A DNA stretch of 30,109 nt from Geosiphon pyriformis (lineage: Eukaryota > Glomeromycota > Glomeromycetes > Archaeosporales > Geosiphonaceae), in the NCBI GenBank assembly GCA_016748015.1, contig JAAOMT010000518.1, positions 245,411 to 275,519 of the forward strand, given 5' to 3'. Below the pieces are notes generated by a model that was not told the DNA's origin, did not search any database, and saw only the letters and a program-made list of their open reading frames with translations. Below, piece by piece: positions 11,090 to 19,710 of this stretch. Position numbers and translations under genes: made by a program. Position 1 is the first letter of the stretch, and each line of letters opens with the position of its first letter.

Positions 11090-11160
11090 AACTTAGCAAT
11101 TTCTTTTAAGTATACAAAGGTATTATCTAAATTTCAATAACTGTTATGTTGGTCTTTGAA
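11090..11160. repeat. Short dispersed repeat, inverted copy at 29265-29335
   Basis: The stretch from TTAGCAATTTCTTTTAAG through AAAGGTAT to AAATTTCAATAACT reads again, inverted and with about one change in six bases, at 29265-29335. It lies upstream of the 11362-11862 repeat, and its partner lies on the corresponding side of the 27.9-28.7 kb repeats, so both belong to one larger decayed unit. Confidence 0.6.
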
Positions 11161-11361
11161 AATCTATTTTAACAATTAATAATATAGTTATTTATAGACA
11201 TATTAGGGAAATTTGTATAATGTCAATTAAATTATCATTTTAAAGTAGTAGTATGCTCCTCATTAGCAAATCTTCTTTTTTAACAAAAATTAAATTTATG
11301 TTATTTTCAGGAAGCTAAAATCTGTCTAGTTTGAGTATGATAAAATTTCAAGGCAAATGAC

Positions 11362-11862
11362 ATTTCGATAGTGCCCAGGATCTTTGGTACGTTTCAAATT
11401 AATAATTTAATGGGTTTTCTTTTTAGCATTAAAAATCTTAAAATTTATATTTCTTAAATATATATATCAGATTTTGTTTGTAGAGAATACATAAACACAT
11501 TTGGTTATAATTTAAACCATCTCAATTATATTTCATCATCTCTCTCATATTGTTTTCATCCTTTAAAATTAGCTATAATTAATTTTTTTTTAAATTAAAA
11601 TGCACTTTAAACTTAATCTTCAAAGCAGATATAAAATTATAATAACAACTTTGATGCCATTAATATTTTATTTTTGGATGCACGGAATTCAAAAAAAATT
11701 TAATAGATTTAAAAGGCTTTCAAAATATTAAGTTCATTCAAAAATTAGATAAAAATCAAGATTTTTCAATTATGAAACTTACAAAGTTTTCACTAAATAC
11801 GAATCAAACTATAAGACATTCACAATCACAAAAGAAATTCTTAATATAGTGGCTTTTCTTTA
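11362..11862 (+). repeat. Decayed copy of the lipase-upstream repeat
   Basis: From ATTTCGATAGTGCC (11362) to TAGTGGCTTTTC (about 11862) this matches, in inverted orientation and with gaps, about 27908-28320, the region directly upstream of the lipase relic. The best block (about 11478-11840) shares ACACATTTGGTTAT, CATCTCTCTCA, TGCACTTTAAACTTAATCTTC, AAAAGGCTTTCAAAATATTAAG and AAAACTTTGTAAGTTTCAT-type segments on opposite strands. No lipase coding sequence follows, so this is an orphan fragment. Confidence 0.75.
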
Positions 11863-13600
11863 ATAATTTATCAAGGGTTATAATAATTATAAAATGATTT
11901 TTAATGAAGTTAATTAATAATAAATAATAATAATAATAATAAATAATAATAATAATAATAAATAATAATAATAAATATTTTTACTAGGATTTTTTATTAT
12001 CTAAAAAATTATAACTTGAAAATTAATTCACAAAAATAAAATAATTATATTTAAAAAATTATATAGCTATAAAAAAATTTTCAAAAATTATTTTAAGTCA
12101 AAAAAAAATTGTTTTTATAAATTGGGTTTTTATTTCAAGTATAAAAACTATTATTATGTCAAATATTTTATGATATTTTATATATTTTTTATATAAATTT
12201 TTATTATATTATTTTATATTTTTAAAGTTTTGTTTTTATTAAATTATTTATTATTTTCTGAAAAACTTTAATTAATTTTTAATTTAAACTGGTTGAATTT
12301 TATTTAAACTACTTGAAATTTATATAAAATACATAAATTTTAGCTTAAATTGCTTAAACAGTTTGAAATTCAGCTTAAATTGCTTAAATTGCTTAAACTT
12401 GCTTTAATATTCAAAGTTTAAAGTTTTACATGTTTTAATTATAGTATTTTATAATATTTGTAAATTAAAAATTTTTTAAGTTTTAAATTTTGTTTAATTT
12501 GGTTAAATTTATTATTAAAAAAATTAGTTTTTGGTAAATTTAATTAATTAATTAATTAATTATATATTAATAATTTTTAAATTTCCGATTTTTTTTAAAT
12601 ATACTATAAAAAAATACAAGAATTAAAAATTCAATATTACATATTATTATAAAATTCAATTAAACTTATTCAAAATTACTTTATAAATTACTTTATTCAT
12701 TAAAAGATATAAATTAAAAAGGATTAAAAACTTGACTTTTTTAAATTTTTTATTAATTAATTTCAAGAATAAGTTTTTTATAATTGTTTAATTTATAAAT
12801 TAACTTTTATTTTTTTTATTTTTAAGATAATATTTATTTTTTAAAGGAAATTTATTTGTAAAAAAAAAGTTTTTTTTTAAAAAAAATTTACAATAATATA
12901 TAATGTAATTGTTTATTTAATACCAATTTATATAAATTAACAGTTTGAAAAAAAAAATTTGTCTCTTTTTACAAAAAAAAAAAAACTAAATTTTTTATAT
13001 ATATAATTGAGAAAATTTTTAGAAAAATTATTTTGAGTAAAAAAATTTAATTTCAAAATAATTGTATTAAAATATTTGATATTTAATTTTACCTTTAATT
13101 ATGAAATATTTATTTGAGTTGTGGAATATCTTCAATTATAAGATTAATGTTATTATGCCAAAAAGATTAAGTTTTTAGCTTTTTCAGACAGTAGAGAGTG
13201 ACTTTAAATTTAAGAGATTGAGAGTGTTGATATTGGCGACAGATTGTTGGGTAAATAAAGGTAACAGGTTTTGTACATTACTGAAATTACATTGTTTATA
13301 ACAAATGTGATGTCGATTATTTAATATCTATTAAAGATTAATAGAAATAAAATGTTCAAAAAATAAAATATGCTCACTTACGTTTACCTTAATCTTTAAA
13401 AGTTCAATCAAAGGTAGCATAAAAAAATTAAAACTAGCAATCTTTTATGTATTTTAATTAGATAGAAATATTTTAAAATTTTCAACAATAAATTATTACT
13501 TTTACGAATGCTTTCTTTTTCTTTTTAAAGTATTCAAAATGAAACAAGGAAATTAATAATTAAATCTATGAAACAAATTTTAAAGAAAATAAAAATATCA
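11863..13600. other. A/T desert with simple and imperfect repeats
   Basis: No gene is supported. Visible elements are (AAT)n with AAAT interruptions at about 11918-11976, a TTAA-based (AATT)n palindromic run at about 12538-12562, and imperfect reiterations of CTTAAATTG at about 12337-12405. The short open frame at 13606-13809 is an A/T-driven hydrophobic reading without recognisable features. Confidence 0.6.
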
Positions 13601-14490
13601 TAAATATGTACATAAATTTTACCTGTTTTATATATATATATATTCTGCTAAATTTTTTTAATGGCTTCATTATATTATGTAATTTTCAGAAAATCATTAT
13701 TGATGTCAATAAAATAATATTAATTCGATTAAATGTGTTTTTCAATACATTCACTTTAATAGTTCTATTATCTACTTTTACAAAGATGGTCTTAGTTTTA
13801 TTGATTTGATGAATAGAAATATTACTTATTATTATTATTATTATTATTGGATGAGGAGATTTTTTTTGAAATAAATTATGTTTACTTTTTTATGACCCTT
13901 AATAAAATAGTTTTGTTAAGTAATATTGATTAAAAATCTTCATATTTAGTCTTTGTTAAAATTATAAAATATTAATAAATTAATAAAGACTCCCTAATAA
14001 TAATAATAATAATAATTTTTAATTGTTAATACAAAAAAAAACATATTTATTTTTTTATATACAAAAAATACTAAATTAATTATTTAAAAAAATCATAAAG
14101 TGAATACTATGATTAGCATGAGTGATTAACTTTTTTTTTAAAAAAAAAAAAATGATTAGATCTCCAAGAACTAGATGGGGATAATATTTGATTGTTTGAT
14201 TACAAATGATTTTCGTAAAAAAATTAAAAAAATTAAAAAAAGATTTTCAAAGATACGAGAAATAAAATATTGTATCAAAATAATCAGATTTCACGATTAC
14301 TCAATTAGTTCATTTATTTTCTTTAATCACTTTCATACTTTTCTTTAAAAATTTACACCACACAAAACACGCTACAAGCAAATCTTTATTATTTCCTTGA
14401 TGACTCGGTGTTTTTTTTGTTTTTTTTCCTATTTTAAAAACATATACAATATGAATAAAGATATAATTAATAACAAATGGTAAAAAAGGA
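13601..14490. other. A/T-rich spacer with short trinucleotide repeats
   Basis: It holds (TTA)n near 13827-13849 and (AAT)n near 13996-14018, plus homopolymer runs. No coding sequence or RNA gene is recognised. Confidence 0.6.
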
Positions 14491-14491
14491 C

Positions 14492-14571
<80 letters not shown>

Positions 14572-14580
14572 TATACACTA

Positions 14581-14632
<52 letters not shown>

Positions 14633-14666
14633 GCTACTAAGAAATAATGTTACTACTACTACTACT
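14492..14666. repeat. Compound microsatellite (AAT)n-(ACT)n
   Basis: About 26 uninterrupted AAT units (14492-14569) are followed by a short spacer and about 18 ACT units (14578-14631), then a second short ACT block near 14652-14666. Translated, this produces meaningless poly-Ile and poly-Ser on the minus strand. Confidence 0.95.
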
Positions 14667-14735
14667 CTCATTAATTCACAATAATATTTATGATACATGA
14701 TATTCAATATCTAGAGATCCTAAAATCAAAATGAA

Positions 14736-14743
14736 TGACGTCA
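14736..14743. promoter_or_regulatory. Perfect CRE palindrome TGACGTCA
   Basis: TGACGTCA, the full palindromic site of CREB/ATF-type bZIP factors, is followed directly by CGCGATA in an A/T-rich spacer. It is not upstream of any gene that I can identify: the nearest is the membrane protein gene, whose 3' end is about 370 bases away. It may be chance. Confidence 0.25.
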
Positions 14744-14960
14744 CGCGATACTTGATTCATAGACTAAAAAGATTTTCATTAATAATGCCCAAGCGCAAAA
14801 GATCAAAAAGATGAAAAGTAAAAGGGAAAAGGATAAATTTTAAATAAGGAAAAAATAATAATTATACAAAATGTCTCTCTCACTCTTTCTGTAAACTCTT
14901 TGTATCTAATTTATAAAATATTAACATAGTTTCAAGATGAATGAAGTGAGAGGCTGTTGT

Positions 14961-14980
14961 TTGGTTGATTGGTTGATTGG

Positions 14981-15015
<35 letters not shown>
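14961..15015. repeat. (TTGA)n microsatellite
   Basis: About a dozen TTGA units, the first few as TTGG/TTGATTGG variants, lie 100 bases past the stop codon of the minus-strand membrane protein gene and probably within or near its 3' UTR. Confidence 0.9.
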
Positions 15016-15017
<2 letters not shown>

Positions 15018-15116
15018 ATCATGAAGCTTGATATAATCATAATCATGACTGATCGTCCCCAAAAATTGTAGATTCGAGATATGGGTAGTCAATGATCGAA
15101 AAGCAATCAAAAAAAT

Positions 15117-15468
15117 TTACACGCTATAACCCGGAGGTTGAGATTTCTCGTTAGATTCACCACTAAAACGTCGTGCTTTTTTGATACCAACTCCACCAAA
15201 GCAGCCAATGACCAGATAAAGTATACCGATTATGAAGATGAAATAACCGGGAACTACTATGAATACGTATAAACTAAAAGATGAGAGAAAAGAGAAGTGT
15301 TAATTTAAATTTGCAGAAAATATTTTTATGTAATAATCTTTAAATAAAATTTTACCTATGGCCTAAAAACACTTTGCTGCTAATTCCACTATCATACCCA
15401 AGAATCAAAGAGCCCATTCTACGAAAATCACGAGAAAAGAAAAGATAAGATTAGAAATTGAAAATTAA

Positions 15469-15529
<61 letters not shown>

Positions 15530-15830
15530 GTTATAATTTTCATACTTACATGATTTGTAGAAATCCGAAAAAGGTCCAGCTATGTGAATCATCCAACATT
15601 GGTAACCAAAAGTATAATTTTTTAGGCCATCCCAACTCTGCGAATATCAAAACTAAAGCCAGTGAAGCAATTACACATCTGTTAAGAAATTGAAACATCG
15701 TGTTGCTACGTCCAAAATCCGGGAAACCTTTCACGTTAACTATTACGCAAGTTGCAATTGCTAGAATTAATGAGATTATAGAGAGCACGCGCAGCGTGTT
15801 TAAGGCAAGAAATGGTGTGTTTAATGACAT
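15117..15830 (-). CDS. Small four-TM fungal membrane protein (DUF7598-like)
   Basis: Exons in coding order are 15550-15830, 15356-15418 and 15117-15273, GT-AG with consistent phases, encoding 166 residues. The N-terminus (NTPFLALNTLRVLSIISL) leads into TM1 (about 12-34). TM2 is about 45-66 and is followed by FAELGWP; TM3 (about 86-104) and TM4 (about 120-145, ending IGCFGG) follow, then a short charged tail ending PPGYSV. The NTLRVLSIISL start and the xELGWP motif after TM2 remind me of an uncharacterised fungal family that I believe is catalogued as DUF7598; I could not check this. Function is unknown. A TATATAAA reading the gene's way lies near 16153-16160, about 325 bases upstream. Intron 1 contains a long (TTA)n tract. 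Confidence 0.85.
15470..15529. repeat. (TTA)n microsatellite inside intron 1 of the membrane protein gene
   Basis: About 20 perfect TTA units make up nearly half of the 131-base intron at 15419-15549. Both splice sites are intact (GTAAGT donor on the minus strand at 15549-15544, CGTAG acceptor ending at 15419). Confidence 0.93.
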
Positions 15831-17820
15831 ATTTTTTTCAGTGTATAAAGTTTTGAAAGAGAAGTGAAGAGTGTTTTCTTGAAAGAGATTTGAGTGTATA
15901 TGTTATCTCTTTTAAAAAAGTGGTTCAACCACTTTCAGTAGTAACAATAATAAAAAAGTTGTTATTAATAATAAAATAGGATTTCAAAAAAAAAGAAAAA
16001 GAAGAATGCGTGTAAACGTGTTAAAAGGGGGATTTTTATGTGGTTAAATAAATTAACATATATAATAATAATAATGATATGAAACAAAATTGGTTTTTGA
16101 CTTTTCTTCAAGAACAGTAAAGAAAAGAAAAACTCTTTATTCTTACTCAGATTCCATCTCTTTATATAAACGCCCTTCCTAGAATAGTCGAACTAACTAG
16201 GTCTTTGTTTCATGTGTTTTTTGAGTACCGCGTGGTTTGATTTTCATATTTATGAAATTGAAGTTATCATCATCTATTATTATTATTATTATTATTATTA
16301 TTTTTTTAACCACAAAAGGAATTTGAGATTCCTTTTTTAGTAGTAATAGTAGTAATAGTAGTAATAGTAGTAATAGTAATAATAGTAGTAATAGTAATAA
16401 TAGTAGTAGTAGTAGTAATAATAATAAACGTCTTGAATGAATCATTTAAACCAAAAAAGATCAACATAAGGAAGAAAAGAACGCTTTGTTGACCTTCTTA
16501 GAAAAAACCAATATTTTTTCAATATTTTGTAAATGATTTGAAAAAAATAAAATAAAAAGAGTATTACACTGATCGCAGAAAATACTTTGTTGTTGTTGTT
16601 GTTGTTGTTGCTGTTGTTGTTGTTGTTCTTATTGTTTCGAAATCAGCAACACACTTTAGTTCCTTTTAAGGAAACAAAGATCTGTGGAAATTTAATCATG
16701 CATTTCCATTTCGGTTATTAAAAAAAAAAAAAAAAATGAAAAAATGAAACTTTTTAGGGTTAATTTTTTAACCCTTACTACTACTAAATTTGAAATTATC
16801 TCCTACTCTGAAAATTTTTGTATTAGGCAAACAATGGATAATAGTTCTAAAGATAATATTAGGTGTAACTAAAAATTATCTTTTTGAACTTGCATTACAT
16901 GACAACAGCGAGTATCTTCTTTCTTTCTTTCTTTCTTTCTTTCTTTCAAATCTAAACTATACAAGTAAATAAATAATAAATAATAAATAATAAATAATAA
17001 ATAATAAATAATAAAAAAAGTAGTTTTTTTTTTGGAGAAAAATTTAATAAATGACTCATTCATTTTAGGTTTCATATTTCAATTTAAACCTAATACATTC
17101 AAGTGTTTGATCCTTTTTTTACATGAGTGAAAAGTATAACCACTTTTATTAATGATCAATTAAATAAGGTTTTGGATTCAAAAAAAAACCTAAAAAAAAA
17201 AAAACAGTCTTATTCTTCGGGATTAGCTACTCCGTTTTTTCATATCTACTCTTGTATCATGACATTGTTACCAGTGACCTACACATGATTAATATTTATA
17301 TTTATATTTATATTTATATATTTTTTTTCTACCATTGTTCAACTTGTATATCTGATAAAATTTTAATTATATCAACCAATCAACGAGCTTCGATCGATGT
17401 ATATGATATGATGATTCCCCAACAAAAACTAATTTTATCACTGGGATTCGCGTTTTTTACCTCAACAAACAACAACAACAACAACAACAACCCGGTCTTT
17501 TGAGCCTATCAATAATATATTTTGATTTCACATCATGATAAACTTTTAGATTTTGATAATGATGATGATGATGATGATGATGATGATAATGATGCAACAA
17601 AACTATAAAGGAAAATCATTATTATTATTATAATTATTAATTCTGAAACTAAACATTATGTTGTTTGATGACGATTTTCTTTATTTTTTAATTATCTTGT
17701 GAAAAATCCTTCCCTCTTCACAATCTTCTTTCTCTTTCTATTTTTCCTTTTCCTTTTCCTGTTCCTTTTATCCATACCCTACATATTTCTTTAAATCAAC
17801 CGCGATAAAAAACTCAATCA
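15831..17820. other. Intergenic microsatellite field
   Basis: Nothing coding is supported between the membrane protein gene and BOS1. Simple repeats follow one another: (TTA)n about 16277-16301, mixed (TAG)/(TAA)n about 16339-16427, (GTT)n about 16591-16628, a poly-A run at about 16720-16735, (CTTT)n about 16917-16947, (AAATAAT)n about 16970-17014, (TTATAT)-type about 17290-17322, (AAC)n about 17466-17490, (GAT)n about 17558-17594 and (TTTTCC)n about 17740-17765. Open frames here are translations of these repeats. Confidence 0.85.
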
Positions 17821-17841
17821 ACTAATGTACAAATTTTCCCT

Positions 17842-17955
17842 CTCCCCCCCCCTCCCTCCCTCCTTCCCTCCTTCCCTCCTTCCCTCCTTCCCTCCTTCCC
17901 TCCTTCCTTCCCTCCTTCCCTCCTTCCTTCCTTCCTTCCTGCCTTCTTTCTTTCC
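17842..17955. repeat. Polypyrimidine (CCCTCCTT)n/(CCTT)n tract at the 3' end of BOS1
   Basis: More than 100 bases of almost pure pyrimidine on the plus strand (purine-rich GGAAGGGA units on the BOS1 coding strand) end immediately at the BOS1 stop codon (17956-17958). The BOS1 mRNA would therefore begin its 3' UTR with GA-rich repeat. Mirror-symmetric homopurine tracts of this kind can form triplex (H-DNA); that is inference. Confidence 0.92.
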
Positions 17956-18128
17956 TTACGTTAAATAATGAACAATAGCCCACATGCAGAAAAGAGTAAA
18001 TATACAACCGCCTATGAAAATCCACGTATCCTGACCTGACCTTCGTTCAATGTATTGAATTACACTACGTGATAATCCAAGGGTATTGGCTACATCCAAC
18101 ATTCGTCTCTGTGCACTCTATCAGGATG

Positions 18129-18159
<31 letters not shown>

Positions 18160-18418
18160 TAATAATAGTCATAAGAATAATAAGAATAATAATAATAATA
18201 ATAATAATAATTAAAGGGTGTTGGTTTATTTGTGTTGATTTATCAATTGGATCATCATTCAAAAATGCAACAATCGATTCACATCCCAACCCAAAAAATT
18301 AATATAAATTTTAATATCGCACCCAAAATGAAATCCGATTATTTTGCGTAAAAAAATAATGAGATATCAATGATTAGTTAATCATATTATAATATTTTTT
18401 CCAAAAATCATCATCATC

Positions 18419-18456
<38 letters not shown>

Positions 18457-19438
18457 CCTTTTTACCTTCAACACATTATTCTGATCATAAATATTATTCA
18501 AAATCTCGCGCCCATGTGCTATATATTCGTCCAATTTATTATCAGTCTCATTGAGAAATTCATTCTCGCGAAAAACATGTTCTTGTGAGGAATTGTTAAT
18601 GGCTGCATGTTGAAAAGGATATTCCGGCTACAAAGACAAAAAAAACCATTTAACCCATTAAAAAACATTCAATCATTTGTATCGCTGAAATTCGGTTTTG
18701 CTTTGATCAAAATAATAGTTGAAATGAAAAATTCCACTCACCGTTGCTGTATTATGCCGTCTACCTAATAATTCGGTCCGATTATTTTTAACTTTCTGTT
18801 TGATATTGATAAATTTTTTTTTTGATGTTTAGATCATCCCAATATATAAAAAATATTTTGAAAATTGGCGGAAATTTTCCCAATTCAAACGAAAAAGAAG
18901 AAATGAACCCAATAAAGAAAAAATCTCATCATCCCACCATTTTCTTACCTTGTTTTGCTCACGTTGCTTTAGTTTATCAAATTGTTCTTTTAAACTATTA
19001 TATTCACTTCTTAAATTATTCACATTCCTAAAAATTTTCAACGTTCAATTACTAAAAATATTCACCAAAAAAACCACTTGAAAAAAACTAAACATAAAAG
19101 GACCCCTACATACGCATTCGCTTTCTCTTGTTTCACCAAGATAATTTCCTTTTTTGCCATGGCATCATAATCATCGATCGTCCGTTTCAGCGCCGTAAAA
19201 CTCGCTGATACTTGTCCTATAAAACCAGGAGTAATAATGTAGAATGAGAAAGAATTTAACACTATTGAACTTATAAAAAGTGTATACAAAACCTTCCCTT
19301 CTCATATATGTCTTTACCAAATAAAACTACCAGCATACCTTGAAGCCCAACTGACAAATCTTCTTCCCTTTCAAACTTTTCTAGATCTGTTTGCAAACTT
19401 TGAACCTGTTTTAATGCTTGCTTGTTCAAATTATTCAT
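17956..19438 (-). CDS. BOS1: BOS1/membrin, ER-Golgi Qb-SNARE (6 exons)
   Basis: Bos1 is the Qb-SNARE that acts with Sed5, Bet1 and Sec22 in fusion of ER-derived vesicles with the Golgi. Exons in coding order are 19339-19438, 19114-19216, 18949-19027, 18742-18795, 18466-18627 and 17956-18117. Introns are GT-AG with consistent phases; the protein has 219 residues (membrin about 212, yeast Bos1 244). It starts MNNLNKQALKQVQSLQTDL, typical of the family, and has a helical N-terminal domain (about 35-100). The SNARE motif (about 136-192) contains NKLDEYIAHGREIL, IYDQNNVLK with Q161 as the likely zero-layer residue, then QRRMLDVANTLGLS and VIQYIERR. A C-terminal anchor (about 198-217) leaves only a few residues in the lumen. 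The last intron (348 bases) is enlarged by microsatellites. Confidence 0.95.
18127..18213. repeat. (TAA)n arrays in the last BOS1 intron, 3' part
   Basis: Two (TAA)n blocks, about 18127-18168 with a TAAA interruption and about 18171-18213 with TAAGAA variants, lie in the intron at 18118-18465, starting only ten bases from the acceptor. On the coding strand they are T/A-rich and could serve as an extended polypyrimidine-like tract. Confidence 0.9.
18406..18455. repeat. (TCA)n-(TAA)n array near the donor of the last BOS1 intron
   Basis: A compound (TCA)4-(TAA)n tract begins a few bases inside the donor of the same intron. Together with the tract at 18127-18213, repeats make up roughly 40 percent of this 348-base intron. 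Confidence 0.9.
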
Positions 19439-19633
19439 ACTTTTTCGGCAGGTTGATAGTAGTTCAAATAGAAAAGGATAGAGTTCTCAAATTGAACTGA
19501 ATATAAAAAAGAGGTACTGGGTACTGAAATGTGGTATGTTAAAAGAAAATTTGTTCAACGAATTGTATTCGGACCTGTACTTCTAATTAAAAGAGCACCC
19601 AACCAATCATTTCTCATCAAGTCACGGCATCAT
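19439..19633. other. Upstream flank of BOS1
   Basis: About 195 bases of mixed composition should contain the BOS1 promoter and 5' UTR. I see no distinct TATA element. Confidence 0.5.
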
Positions 19634-19634
19634 T

Positions 19635-19710
19635 GGTAGGGATGTTAATCGGTCCGCCCGCTCAGGACTTAGTTCATGAGACCGATCCAGGACTTAAAAA
19701 TGGGATTAAA
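19635..19710. mobile_element. Possible hAT-type transposon terminus (remnant)
   Basis: TAGGGATGTTAATCGGTCCG at about 19638 resembles hAT-family ends, which begin CAGGG/TAGGG followed by a GT.AAtCGG-type segment and G/C-rich subterminal repeats. It is followed by two short subterminal direct repeats (CAGGACTTA at about 19663 and 19689) flanked by GGTCC and GACCGATCC. This is a sudden G/C-rich island before a 2.5-kb A/T desert. I find no matching right terminus or transposase in the window, so it would be a remnant or a solo end. Confidence 0.4.

Noticed and set aside
13606-13809. 67-residue hydrophobic frame
   Set aside because: It has A/T-driven Ile/Phe/Leu composition, no conserved pattern and no credible promoter or splice partners.
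14429-14707. Frame encoding long Ser and Ile runs
   Set aside because: It is the translation of the (ACT)n and (AAT)n microsatellites, not a protein gene.
16197-16445. Poly-Leu frame
   Set aside because: It is a translation of (TAG)/(TAA)n arrays.
17822-18025. Gly/Lys/Glu/Arg repeat protein
   Set aside because: It is the polypyrimidine tract read on the minus strand, running out of frame from the end of the BOS1 gene.
14492-18456. Possible CRISPR-like regularly spaced repeats
   Set aside because: The repeats are head-to-tail microsatellites without unique spacers, in a eukaryotic genome.
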